A stretch of 64,000 nt of DNA from an uncultured Pelagibacteraceae bacterium (GCA_902599625.1 CACKGF010000001.1:124001-188000); one strand, 5' to 3'; positions 35,955 through 44,280 are shown, counted from the stretch's first letter. The notes: generated from the letters alone by a model not told the origin. Translations and numbers: made by a program.

Positions 35955-36224
35955 ATGAAAGGCACTAAATTTCAATTACAGGTATGGAATTATCTAAAAA
36001 AGATTCCTAGAGGATCTGTAAAAACGTATAAACAGGTAGCTATAGCAATAAATAAGCCAAAATCAGCTCGTGCGGTTGCTAATGCCTGTGCAAAGAACCC
36101 TTATGCTCCAAATATACCTTGTCATAGGGTTATTAGGTCTGATGGAGGCCTTGGAGGTTATTCTGGAAGAGGTGGAGTTGCTCAAAAATTGAAATTGTTG
36201 AGGTTAGAAAAGGTTGATATTTAA
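35955..36224 (+). CDS. Minimal O6-alkylguanine-DNA alkyltransferase-type protein
   Basis: 89 residues, about half the size of Ogt/MGMT: only the C-terminal DNA-binding/active-site domain is present. The alkyl acceptor cysteine is C56 in NIPCHRVI, the arginine finger is R39 in KSARAVANACAKNP, and GGLGGYSGRGGVAQKLKLL closes the active site. It repairs O6-alkylguanine in DNA, or binds it as in ATL proteins, which however lack the cysteine. The structured RNA ends about 5 bases before the ATG, and AGGGG at 35941-35945 lies 9 bases upstream and inside that element. Confidence 0.85.
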   Translation: MKGTKFQLQVWNYLKKIPRGSVKTYKQVAIAINKPKSARAVANACAKNPYAPNIPCHRVIRSDGGLGGYSGRGGVAQKLKLLRLEKVDI

Positions 36225-36389
36225 GGCTTTTTTTCAATTAAAAACCCAATAAAATCAACGTTTTTTTAATATTTAGTCTTTAAATTGATATTATTTATAA
36301 ATTCAACGATCAGTTGCACCATTCTGAAGACAATTCTTAAAATTGACCCCTCTATGGCCGTTTAAATAGCATATTCAATATCTGCATTG

Positions 36390-36435
36390 GTCTAAAATTA
36401 TGGAACAACAATAGTTTTAGACACCCCTTTTTTTT
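36390..36435 (+). terminator. Terminator-like stem-loop after the alkyltransferase gene
   Basis: GTCTAAAATTAT (36390-36401) pairs with ATAGTTTTAGAC (36411-36422): 12 pairs with one G-T, 9-base loop. A short ACCCC spacer is followed by eight T (36428-36435). The five-base spacer before the T-run is longer than ideal for a rho-independent terminator, so a protein or RNA structure site is an alternative. Confidence 0.45.
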
Positions 36436-36575
36436 GATTTTTTACAGTCTTTGAATTAATATTAATGGCTATTTTAAAGGTTTTTTCATTTTTATCATTA
36501 ATTTACGTTTTTTTGTTAGTTTTTTTACCAAAAAATTTATTTTAAAGATGTTAATAATATTCAATAATAACAATA

Positions 36576-36619
36576 GTTTACAATAATATATTAAAGTATT
36601 ACTTTAATTATTAGTAAAC
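36576..36619. repeat. Long AT-rich inverted repeat downstream of the EamA transporter
   Basis: GTTTAC at 36576-36581 mirrors GTAAAC at 36614-36619, and the inner arms (AATAATATATTAAAGTA against TACTTTAATTATTA) continue the symmetry with small gaps, giving arms of about 20 bases. It lies 14 bases past the stop of the minus-strand transporter gene. A terminator without T-run, a protein-binding site or a recombination site all fit; a small AT alphabet favours chance symmetry. Confidence 0.4.
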
Positions 36620-36632
36620 GTATATTACCTAT

Positions 36633-37484
36633 TTATTTAAGTCTTTTAACGATGTTCTCTCGCCTTGATATATAGATACCACTAAGAATAATAATAAATA
36701 AACCAAGGAAAGTCCATTTATCAGGGAAATCGCTAAAGAAGTAATATCCTATTATAATATTTGTAACTATTTCAAAGTAACTAAATGGAGCTAATTTCGA
36801 AGCATCAGCATATTTAAGAGACAATATAATAAATAAATGACCTACACATGCAAATATTCCAATAGCTGCCATCATAGACCATTGATTTAAGGTAGGTTTA
36901 ATCCATACGAAAGGCATAACAAATGAGATTATTATGGCCCCTACTACACCAGTTAATAATAAAGTTAATAATGGATTATCAGATGAACTTAGTTTTCTTG
37001 TAATTATTAAATAAAAACCATACATAACCCCAGTTCCTAAAGCTGCTAAACTTGCTAAGTTTATTTCTACAAATCCTGGTCTAATTACTACCATTGATCC
37101 AATAAAACCAATTATAACTGCAGACCATCTTCTAAAACCAACTTTCTCACCTAAAAAAATTGGAGAAAATGCTGTAACGATTAAAGGGGCAATGAATGCT
37201 AATGTAAGAGCCTTTGCTAACGAAATTATTGAAATTGAATAAAAAAAACAAACATTTGCGGTTAATAAAATTAAACCTCTAATAAGTTGTAGTTTAGGTT
37301 TATCAGTCCAAACAAGGTTTTTTCTAAAAAAGAAAAACATTATAGGCAATGTAAATGCTACTGTGAAGAAGTATCTTGCCCACGTAATTTGTAAAACTGG
37401 AAGATCAGAACTGAGATATTTTGCAAAACCATCCATTATGGGGAGCATTACCCACGCTAATAGATTAAAAGTTATAGCTTTCAT
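36633..37484 (-). CDS. DMT (EamA) family transporter
   Basis: 283 residues with ten predicted helices in two EamA repeats. Opening AITFNLLAWVMLPIMDGFAKY and PVLQITWARYFFTVAFTLP, repeat-two opening GTGVMYGFYLIITRKLSSSDNPLL, and LAPFSYFEIVTNIIIGYYFF are typical. Substrate unknown; drug/metabolite exporters of amino acids or purines are common. It follows the AEC transporter on the same strand (13-base gap) and is probably in one transcript with it and with hom. Confidence 0.85.
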   Translation of the reverse strand: MKAITFNLLAWVMLPIMDGFAKYLSSDLPVLQITWARYFFTVAFTLPIMFFFFRKNLVWTDKPKLQLIRGLILLTANVCFFYSISIISLAKALTLAFIAPLIVTAFSPIFLGEKVGFRRWSAVIIGFIGSMVVIRPGFVEINLASLAALGTGVMYGFYLIITRKLSSSDNPLLTLLLTGVVGAIIISFVMPFVWIKPTLNQWSMMAAIGIFACVGHLFIILSLKYADASKLAPFSYFEIVTNIIIGYYFFSDFPDKWTFLGLFIIILSGIYISRRENIVKRLK

Positions 37485-37497
37485 TGATATATTATAT

Positions 37498-38394
37498 TTA
37501 ATTGAAATATCTTAAAGCAAAGAATACTACAATAGGAATAGTTATAAATGACATTAAAGTTGATGTAACAATTGTACTTGCAATACTATCAACAATTTTT
37601 TTGGGAGAATACATGCTTCCAACTAAATAGTTCAATATAGCACTTGGCATCGCACTTTGTATTAAAAGTACTCCTGCAGGAAATCCTGAAAGATCAAAAT
37701 AATAAATAACAACAAAACCTATAATGGGACCTATTATAACTCTTAAAAATGAGAATATAATTGAGTCTCGAAAAGAAAATTTAAACCTTGTTAATGCAAT
37801 ACCCAAAGACATCAATACCAAAAAAATAGTTGCATAAGTGAGAAGAAAAGTTGTGTTTTCAAGAAATAAAGGTGTTTTGATTTCAAAAAATAGAAAAAAA
37901 ACAGAGACTATAATTGCGTATACAGGTGGACTTTTAATAAGAATATCAAATGAAAATTTTTTTTTTGCTAAAAAAACACCTAATGTGAAATGAAATAGAA
38001 TAATTACAGAAGCAACAGCCGAAGCTACTCCTAAACCTTGAGTTCCATAGGCAAATAAGCAGATTGGAACGCCCATATTCCCAGTATTTGGAAGAATTAA
38101 TGGTGGGAGTTCCATACTAAGATCTTTTTTAAGAAGGAAAAGTATTATAAGTCCAACTATTGCAAAACCACCAATCATTAAAATAGCATATGCAAAGTAA
38201 TGAATAAAAATATTTAAAGTTATACCTGTTGTCGTAACAGTATAAAAAATCATTGCTGGAGTACCAATATTTCCAGCAAAATTTGTTATAAAATTAGTAT
38301 CAAATTTCGGATTTTTTTTACCTAAATAGTAACCAATACCTATGACAAAAAAAACTGGAAAAATAACTTCAAAAATCTTTACGTATATTTCCAT
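37498..38394 (-). CDS. AEC family transporter
   Basis: 298 residues, ten helices, with the auxin-efflux-carrier pattern: VFFVIGIGYYLGKKNPKFDT near the N-terminus, LPNTGNMGVPICLFAYGTQG in the first repeat and the late PAGVLLIQSAMPSAILNYLVG. Members move organic acids (for example malate) across the inner membrane; the specific substrate cannot be told. Overlaps hom by one base (TAATG), suggesting coupling with an amino-acid pathway gene. Confidence 0.86.
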   Translation of the reverse strand: MEIYVKIFEVIFPVFFVIGIGYYLGKKNPKFDTNFITNFAGNIGTPAMIFYTVTTTGITLNIFIHYFAYAILMIGGFAIVGLIILFLLKKDLSMELPPLILPNTGNMGVPICLFAYGTQGLGVASAVASVIILFHFTLGVFLAKKKFSFDILIKSPPVYAIIVSVFFLFFEIKTPLFLENTTFLLTYATIFLVLMSLGIALTRFKFSFRDSIIFSFLRVIIGPIIGFVVIYYFDLSGFPAGVLLIQSAMPSAILNYLVGSMYSPKKIVDSIASTIVTSTLMSFITIPIVVFFALRYFN

Positions 38395-39686
38395 TACTTA
38401 AAAAGCCTTAATAAAACAGGCTTTTTAAGCACATTTTTGTTTTTTTGTAACGATCTTAGGCATTTATCTGAATTTATTTGTTTAGTTGCATGTGTAATAA
38501 TAACAATTGAAGCTGTTTTGTTTTTGTTATTCGGTATTTGTATTAATCTTTGAATAGAAATTTTATTATTAGCTAAATTTTTTGTGATTTGAGATAACAC
38601 ACCTTGTTTGTCTTTTACTTCAAATCGAATATACAGAGAATTTTCATAATTATTAAGATCATAACTTTTAATTTTATTCCGTTTTACATTTGGAATGCCA
38701 AATGGATATTTAATATTTCCTCTCAAAATTGACATTAAATCTGACATTAGTGCCGATGATGTAGGTTCGGGCCCTGCCCCTTCACCTTGTAAAACACTTT
38801 CTCCGACTGGTTTTCCTTCTAATATTACTGCGTTCATTACACCACCAACATTTCCAATATATGTGTTCTTTTTGACCAAACACGGGTGCACCCTTTCAAA
38901 AAGCTTATTATTGATGATTTCTGTAATGCCTAATAATTTTATTCTAAGATTTAATTGATCTGTTATTTCAAAATCCTTTGGTTCGACATTTTCTATTCCT
39001 TCCATTAAAGAAACTGAATTCGATAAACGTTTATTAAAGGCTAAAGCAGATAAAATCTTAACTTTAGCAAGAGCGTCATACCCATTTAAATCTAATTTTG
39101 GATTACCTGGTTCCGCATACCCCAATTTTTGGGCTTTGATTAGGACATTTTTAAAATTATCTTTTGTTTTTTCCATCTCAGATAATATGTAATTACATGT
39201 ACCGTTCAATATTCCATAAACTTTTGTAATGTGATTGGTTGCAAGACTATCTTTAATTGTTCTAAGAATTGGAATACCACCTCCAACAGATGCTTCAAAC
39301 TCTAAATTTACTCTTTTATTTTCAGCAATTGAAGAAAGTTTGTCACCATGTTTTGATATTAAGGCTTTGTTTGGAGTTATGACATGAATTTTCCTATTCA
39401 AAGCAAACTCAACACATCTCTTTGACATTCCATCTGATAATCCAATACATTCAAACAAAATATCAACTTGTTTACTCTTAAGCATATTAATTGGATCTTT
39501 AAAAAAGATCTTTTTATTAATTGGGTATCTTCTTTTTTTATTTTTGTTTCTTGCTGATAAACCAACAATTTTAATTTTTTTTCCTGTTAAAAGTTGAATA
39601 GTTTTTTGATTTCTTTTGAGTTCATTATAAAGAAAAATACCTATTTGTCCTAATCCTACAATCGCAATATTAAATTCTTTTTTCAT
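38394..39686 (-). CDS. hom: Homoserine dehydrogenase
   Basis: Reduces aspartate semialdehyde to homoserine on the way to threonine and methionine. 430 residues: N-terminal NAD(P) fold (IAIVGLGQIGIFLYNEL), catalytic region around FEASVGGGIPILRTIKDSL and GILNGTCNYILSEM, AEPGNPKLDLNGYDALAKVKIL, and a C-terminal ACT domain from about 350 (SLYIRFEVKDKQGVLSQITK) for feedback control by threonine. The start codon shares a base with the stop of the small lipoprotein gene (TAATG). Confidence 0.95.
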   Translation of the reverse strand: MKKEFNIAIVGLGQIGIFLYNELKRNQKTIQLLTGKKIKIVGLSARNKNKKRRYPINKKIFFKDPINMLKSKQVDILFECIGLSDGMSKRCVEFALNRKIHVITPNKALISKHGDKLSSIAENKRVNLEFEASVGGGIPILRTIKDSLATNHITKVYGILNGTCNYILSEMEKTKDNFKNVLIKAQKLGYAEPGNPKLDLNGYDALAKVKILSALAFNKRLSNSVSLMEGIENVEPKDFEITDQLNLRIKLLGITEIINNKLFERVHPCLVKKNTYIGNVGGVMNAVILEGKPVGESVLQGEGAGPEPTSSALMSDLMSILRGNIKYPFGIPNVKRNKIKSYDLNNYENSLYIRFEVKDKQGVLSQITKNLANNKISIQRLIQIPNNKNKTASIVIITHATKQINSDKCLRSLQKNKNVLKKPVLLRLFK

Positions 39687-39847
39687 TAATCTAAGCTCGG
39701 ATATCCTTTAATATTTCCATTCTTTTCTATCAAAACCCTAAATTCTTCGAAAGTCATCTTTTTATTTATGTCTACAACCTCTGTCTTAAGATCTTTTTTG
39801 CTGCATGAAATTAAAATGAAGAATATTATGAATAAAAAATTTTTCAT
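39686..39847 (-). CDS. Small lipoprotein, 53 residues, between argC and hom
   Basis: The frame runs from the ATG at 39847 (complement) to the TAA at 39688-39686: MKNFLFIIFFILISC gives a short signal and lipobox cysteine C15, then SKKDLKTEVVDINKKMTFEE and a final NGNIKGYPSLD. The ATG overlaps the argC stop (ATGA) and its stop overlaps the hom start (TAATG), so it is translationally coupled on both sides. It is short enough to be missed by gene finders. I recognise no family; a surface or periplasmic lipoprotein is likely. Confidence 0.7.
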   Translation of the reverse strand: MKNFLFIIFFILISCSKKDLKTEVVDINKKMTFEEFRVLIEKNGNIKGYPSLD

Positions 39848-40860
39848 TTTAAACCCTCATTAAACTTAAAATTATAGATAAAATTTAAATTTTGAACCGC
39901 TTGCCCTGCCCCACCTTTTATCAAATTATCTATACTGCTTAGAATAATTAATTTTTTTTTATCCTTAGATTTACAAACTGATATTTGACAATTATTTGTG
40001 TTAATAACATCATTCGTGCTTAGAGCTTTATTCTTCAATATTTTTATAAATTTATCTTTCATATAATATCTTCTTAATTCATTGTATATTTTATTCAAAT
40101 TAGATTTACTTTTATAATTTAAATAAATAGTTGATAAAATCCCTCGAAACATAGGTAATATATGAGGAGTAAAAGTAAATTCTATGTTCTTTTTAATATA
40201 GCTCAATTCCTGTTGAATTTCTGCATTATGTCTATGAGAACCTATTCCATAAGCACTTGTTGAACCATATAGATTTTTATTCTTGAATTTTTTATGAACG
40301 CCACGACCAGCTCCAGAAAAACCTGATTTTGAGTCAATAACAATATTTTTAAAATCAATTAAATTTTTTTTGATTAAAGGGAATAACGGTAAAAGTATAG
40401 ATGTAGGATAACAGCCTGGACAAGCTATAATTTTGCCTTTTGATAAATTTTTCTTGTTAATTTCAGTTAAGCCATAAACACTTTTTTTAAGATTATTTAA
40501 AGATATATGTTTAATCCCATAATATTTGTTATATAATTTTGCATTCATTAATCTAAAATCAGCTGATAGATCAATCATGATATTTTTTTTTAATAGTTTG
40601 TTAGCGATTTTTTGAGACTCACCATTAGGCAAGGATGTAAATATAACATCTACATCTTTAAATAGTTTATAATTGATCTTGATTATCTTCGGTAGCTTAT
40701 ATTTCTTTAAATCTTTATCATAAGATGAAATATTCTTACCAACAGATGTATTGCCACAAAGATATTTTATTTTCACATTTTTGTGTTTACAGAGGAGTTT
40801 CACCAATTGAGTTCCAATATAACCCGTTGAGCCGGCAATTAATACGTTAAGTTTGTCCAT
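39844..40860 (-). CDS. argC: N-acetyl-gamma-glutamyl-phosphate reductase
   Basis: Third step of arginine biosynthesis. 338 residues. The Rossmann opening VLIAGSTGYIGTQLVKLL is followed by LSADFRL and the active-site cysteine in IACPGCYPTSILLPL, and SGFSGAGRGVHKKF and HRHNAEIQQELS are the ArgC catalytic-loop and histidine segments. It starts upstream of the small lipoprotein gene and overlaps it by 4 bases; read leftward after rpsI. Confidence 0.95.
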   Translation of the reverse strand: MDKLNVLIAGSTGYIGTQLVKLLCKHKNVKIKYLCGNTSVGKNISSYDKDLKKYKLPKIIKINYKLFKDVDVIFTSLPNGESQKIANKLLKKNIMIDLSADFRLMNAKLYNKYYGIKHISLNNLKKSVYGLTEINKKNLSKGKIIACPGCYPTSILLPLFPLIKKNLIDFKNIVIDSKSGFSGAGRGVHKKFKNKNLYGSTSAYGIGSHRHNAEIQQELSYIKKNIEFTFTPHILPMFRGILSTIYLNYKSKSNLNKIYNELRRYYMKDKFIKILKNKALSTNDVINTNNCQISVCKSKDKKKLIILSSIDNLIKGGAGQAVQNLNFIYNFKFNEGLK

Positions 40861-40893
40861 AAATTATTATAACAGTTGATTGTAAAAAAGTAA

Positions 40894-41316
40894 TTATCTT
40901 TTAGAAAACTGAAAGCTTCTTCTTGCTTTTCTATGACCGTATTTTTTACGCTCAACAGAACGAGAGTCTCTCGTGGTAAGTTTTTCTTTTTTTAAAGGAG
41001 CTTTGAATGAAGCGTCGAATAACAATAAAGCTTTTGAAATACCATGAATCATAGCTCCAACTTGGCCACTATGTCCACCACCTTTCACAGAACATCTTAC
41101 GTCGTAAGAAGTTGATTGTTCAATAAGCTCAAAAGGACGTAACAATTGATTCACATGATTAGATCTTTTAAAATATTCGTCATATTTCTTACCATTAACA
41201 AAAATATTACCACTACCCTTTTTAAGCCAAACTTTAGCAATTGATTTTTTTCGTCTTCCAGTAGCGTATTTACCGTCTGTGAAATTACCCATACTTTGTA
41301 TATTTTCTGTAGCCAT
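40894..41316 (-). CDS. rpsI: 30S ribosomal protein S9
   Basis: 140 residues. YATGRRKKSIAKVWLKKGSG, then VNGKKYDEYF and the C-terminal RDSRSVERKKYGHRKARRSF, ending in KR, match S9, whose basic tail touches the P-site tRNA. An N-terminal extension of about 13 residues precedes the core, as in many alphaproteobacteria. It follows rplM by 2 bases, the conserved L13-S9 operon. Confidence 0.97.
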   Translation of the reverse strand: MATENIQSMGNFTDGKYATGRRKKSIAKVWLKKGSGNIFVNGKKYDEYFKRSNHVNQLLRPFELIEQSTSYDVRCSVKGGGHSGQVGAMIHGISKALLLFDASFKAPLKKEKLTTRDSRSVERKKYGHRKARRSFQFSKR

Positions 41317-41318
41317 AA

Positions 41319-41777
41319 TTAATTTCTGACAATATTTTTATTATTTAATTTTGACACATCAATAAATTCTGGACTTTGAGACTCATGAGGATGTTTTTCT
41401 CCAACATAAACTTTAAGTTTTGATAATTGTTTTTTTCCTAAAGCTCCACCTGGTAACATTCTTTTTACAGCCAATTTTAATACTTCCTCAGGTTTTTTTT
41501 GATGTAATTTTTCAGGTGTTGTTTCTTTTATACCCCCTGGATAACCTGTGTGTCGGTAGTATTTTTTATTTTCAAATTTATTTCCAGTAAATTTTATATG
41601 TTCTATATTTTTTACCACTACAAAATCACCATGATCCATGTGAGGTGAAAATTTAGGGCTATTTTTACCTCTAATTATTTTTGTAATTATAGTAGCTAAT
41701 CTACCTACAACTGCATTTTTGGCATCAATTTCATACCACTTACAGTTTATTTCACTTTTTTTAACGAATTTAGTCAT
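41319..41777 (-). CDS. rplM: 50S ribosomal protein L13
   Basis: 152 residues. WYEIDAKNAVVGRLATIITK, HMDHGDFVVVKNIEHI and AVKRMLPGGALGKKQLSKLK are canonical L13 segments. First gene of the rplM-rpsI operon. Divergent from metY with a 164-base intergenic region that must hold both promoters and the metY leader. Confidence 0.97.
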   Translation of the reverse strand: MTKFVKKSEINCKWYEIDAKNAVVGRLATIITKIIRGKNSPKFSPHMDHGDFVVVKNIEHIKFTGNKFENKKYYRHTGYPGGIKETTPEKLHQKKPEEVLKLAVKRMLPGGALGKKQLSKLKVYVGEKHPHESQSPEFIDVSKLNNKNIVRN

Positions 41778-41850
41778 GTTTGCGGGGATTAATACTTAGA
41801 AATAGCCTATTGTCAAATTATTATATTTATCTTGTTTTTTCCAATTATCT

Positions 41851-41856
41851 TATGAT
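41851..41856 (+). promoter_or_regulatory. Candidate -10 element of the metY leader
   Basis: TATGAT at 41851-41856 would start transcription near 41863, giving a leader of roughly 79 bases that just covers the putative riboswitch. No convincing -35 at ideal spacing is seen, so this rests on the -10 and position only. Confidence 0.3.
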
Positions 41857-41863
41857 AGCCTAA

Positions 41864-41936
41864 ATAATTATATGAAAGTAGTGCATAATTCACAATTTCT
41901 ACTGATCAAAAAACACAAATCATCAACGAAGGGAGA
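41864..41936 (+). promoter_or_regulatory. Probable SAM-V riboswitch in the metY leader
   Basis: Established knowledge: in Pelagibacter, metY is preceded by a SAM-V riboswitch that hides the ribosome binding site when SAM is high. Here the leader has a stem AGTAG (41877-41881) with CTACT (41899-41903) around a 17-base loop, and a strong Shine-Dalgarno GAAGGGAG (41928-41935) 6 bases before the ATG, the expected layout for translational control. I could not draw the full pseudoknot by eye, so the family call rests on context and these elements. Confidence 0.5.
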
Positions 41937-41941
41937 AAAAA

Positions 41942-43267
41942 ATGAGTAAATCAAAGAATCCAGAGACTATTGCTCTACATGGTGGTGAATATAGAAGTGA
42001 TCCAGCAACTACAGCAGTTGCCGTTCCGATTTATAGAACAACATCATATCAGTTTAATAATACTGGACATGCAGCAAATCTATTTGCGCTCAAGGAGTTT
42101 GGAAATATCTATACAAGGATCATGAACCCAACAAATGATGTTTTAGAAAAAAGAGTTGCAGCAATTGAAAACGGACTAGCTTGTGTAACTGTTGGCTCTG
42201 GTCAAGCAGCTTCTACTTTTGCAATTCTAAACGTATGTCAATCAGGTGACAATTTTGTTAGTTCAACAGATCTATATGGTGGAACAGTAAACTTATTTAC
42301 ACATACATTAAAAAAACTTGGTATTGAAGTAAGGTACGCTGATCCATCTGATCCAAAAAATTTTGAAAAAGCAATAGATGACAGAACAAGATGTTTCTAT
42401 GCAGAAACATTACCTAATCCTGCTTTAAGAGTTTTCCCAATTAAAGAAGTTTCTGATATTGGAAGAAAGCACAATATACCTCTAATAATGGATAATACTG
42501 CAGCACCAGTAATATGTAAGCCATTAGATCATGGCGCAGCTGTTGTAGTTCATTCTTTAACTAAATTCATTGGAGGTCATGGTACAGTAATCGGTGGATG
42601 TTTAGTTGATGGAGGAAATTTTGACTGGACAGCTGATCCAAAAAGACAACCTTTATTTAATGAACCAGATATGAGTTACGGTGGAGCAAAATGGGGTGAA
42701 GTTGTACCTCAATTGACTGGAGCTAATGTATCTTTTGCAGTAAGAGCGAGAGTATGTCTATTAAGGGACTTAGGAGCACCTTTAGCACCTGATAACGCTT
42801 GGGGTATCATACAAGGTCTAGAGACAGCACCTTTAAGGATGAAACAACACTGTTCAAATGCTGAAAAAGCAGTTGACTTTCTAACCAAACACAAAAATGT
42901 TGAAAGAGTTATATATCCAACACTTCACAAAGGAGCAGTTGGCGATAGAACTAAAAAATATTTTTCTGGAGGTAACGGTGCTCTGGTAGGTATTGAAGTT
43001 AAAGGTGGTGTAGAAGCTGGTAAAAAGTTTATTGAGGCTTTAAAAATGTTTTATCATGTAGCAAATATTGGAGATGCTAGAAGTTTAGCCATACACCCTG
43101 CTACAACTACACATAGTCAGCTTACTGAGGAAGAATTATTAGCAGCCGGTGTTACACCTGGATACATAAGACTGTCAATTGGTATAGAGCATCCGGATGA
43201 TATTATTGCAGACTTAAAACAGGCACTTGATGCTTCAGGTAAACCAAGTCTGAAAGCTGTAAGTTAA
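41942..43267 (+). CDS. metY: O-acetylhomoserine (thiol)-lyase
   Basis: Makes homocysteine from O-acetylhomoserine and sulfide (or a methylated thiol to methionine). 441 residues. PLP lysine is K208 in VVHSLTKFIGGHGT; other PLP contacts include GSGQAAS and IMDNTAAP. The YTRIMNPTNDVLEKRVAAIE segment and the ending SIGIEHPDDIIADLKQAL place it in the Cys/Met metabolism PLP family, MetY subgroup by length. SAR11 are known to depend on reduced sulfur, so this is their main route to methionine sulfur. Its stop and that of ctaA share TTAA. Confidence 0.94.
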   Translation: MSKSKNPETIALHGGEYRSDPATTAVAVPIYRTTSYQFNNTGHAANLFALKEFGNIYTRIMNPTNDVLEKRVAAIENGLACVTVGSGQAASTFAILNVCQSGDNFVSSTDLYGGTVNLFTHTLKKLGIEVRYADPSDPKNFEKAIDDRTRCFYAETLPNPALRVFPIKEVSDIGRKHNIPLIMDNTAAPVICKPLDHGAAVVVHSLTKFIGGHGTVIGGCLVDGGNFDWTADPKRQPLFNEPDMSYGGAKWGEVVPQLTGANVSFAVRARVCLLRDLGAPLAPDNAWGIIQGLETAPLRMKQHCSNAEKAVDFLTKHKNVERVIYPTLHKGAVGDRTKKYFSGGNGALVGIEVKGGVEAGKKFIEALKMFYHVANIGDARSLAIHPATTTHSQLTEEELLAAGVTPGYIRLSIGIEHPDDIIADLKQALDASGKPSLKAVS

Positions 43268-44280
43268 TTATTCTTAGTGTTTATAAATAAAAAATAAACA
43301 CTGAAGCTTACAAGTAGAATTGAACTAATTTGGTGCATAGATGCAATAAACATTTGTGCACCACTAGTTACAGTCAAAATTCCTAACACTATTTGAAGCA
43401 ATAATATTAAACCTAAAACTATAACTATTTTATTAAACATTATTAATTTATTTGAAATTACCAAATAAAGAGTAATCAAATACACAGACAATATAACATA
43501 AGCTAAATTTCGATGCATAAATTGAACTAGAGACGGTTCGCTAAAAGCTGAAATCTTAAACAAATTGTAGAGATTATTGTCATTTGGAAAAAATGTTGAT
43601 CCCATTAACGGCCATGAATTATAAATTTTTCCAGCATCCATACCCGAAACAAAAGCACCAACAATTATTTGTAAAAAAATCAAGAAAATGAAGATCTCAG
43701 GTAATCTAAATTTTATATACCCATAGTTAGAGTTTAACTTTATTTTAAGATTGAAAATTTGCCAGAGTATGAGTGTTAAGATAATAAAGGCAGTTGTTAA
43801 GTGAAGAGATAATCTAAAATGGCTCACATCAACTTTATTAACTAATCCACTCATAACCATATACCAGCCTATAAATCCCTGAACACATATTAATAAGAAT
43901 ATAAATATATATGGTTTTGTTTTTTTGAAACCTAGTCTTAAAACAAAATATATTAATGGTATTAAAAAAAATAAACCTATTATTCTACCTAGAAATCTAT
44001 GAGCCCACTCCCACCAGAAAATTACTTTAAATTCTTCTAGCGACATATTGAAGTTTTGTAATTTATATTCAGGTATTTCCTTATATAAATTAAAGTAAGC
44101 AAACCATTCAGAATTTGAAAAAGGTGGTAAAAATCCTTTAAATAATTCCCATTCAGTAATTGATAGACCTGAGTCAGTTAATCTTGTAAGTCCCCCAACA
44201 ACTATTATTGATGATACTAAGACAAACATAATAATTAACCAAAAAGACAGTAAATTTTCGATACTTTTATTTATGTACAT
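43264..44280 (-). CDS. ctaA: Heme A synthase (Cox15/CtaA)
   Basis: Oxidises the C8 methyl of heme O to a formyl group for cytochrome oxidase. 338 residues, eight helices. GGLTRLTDSGLSITEW, WWEWAHRFLGRIIGL, SHFRLSLHLTTAF, VQFMHRNLAYVILS and ASMHQISSILL carry the conserved histidines of the two heme sites; the length and lack of a cysteine pair indicate the proteobacterial/mitochondrial type. Convergent with metY, divergent from the chorismate mutase gene. Confidence 0.94.
   Translation of the reverse strand: MYINKSIENLLSFWLIIMFVLVSSIIVVGGLTRLTDSGLSITEWELFKGFLPPFSNSEWFAYFNLYKEIPEYKLQNFNMSLEEFKVIFWWEWAHRFLGRIIGLFFLIPLIYFVLRLGFKKTKPYIFIFLLICVQGFIGWYMVMSGLVNKVDVSHFRLSLHLTTAFIILTLILWQIFNLKIKLNSNYGYIKFRLPEIFIFLIFLQIIVGAFVSGMDAGKIYNSWPLMGSTFFPNDNNLYNLFKISAFSEPSLVQFMHRNLAYVILSVYLITLYLVISNKLIMFNKIVIVLGLILLLQIVLGILTVTSGAQMFIASMHQISSILLVSFSVYFLFINTKNN

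Larger units (their letters stand above)
36225..36632. other. 408-base intergenic region without a recognisable gene
   Basis: No gene is evident on either strand. A 26-codon hydrophobic frame (36465-36545) is too weak to call. The region contains one terminator-like hairpin (36390-36435) and one long AT inverted repeat (36576-36619), described separately. The rest is AT-rich and unstructured to the eye. It is the longest gene-free stretch in the window. Confidence 0.6.

Noticed and set aside
35783-35965. A 60-codon open frame on the minus strand across the GC-rich RNA
   Set aside because: The composition is that of the RNA on the other strand, the protein has no recognisable domain and it would overlap the alkyltransferase start. 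The hairpins explain the sequence better.
36465-36545. A 26-codon hydrophobic frame in the long gap
   Set aside because: Too short, no ribosome binding site and no overlap with a gene; AT-rich DNA yields such frames by chance.
27740-36632. A direct repeat of the tRNA-Glu 3' end as the right boundary of an integrated island
   Set aside because: I compared the T-arm and acceptor end by eye with the sequence around and right of the recombinase and saw no copy.
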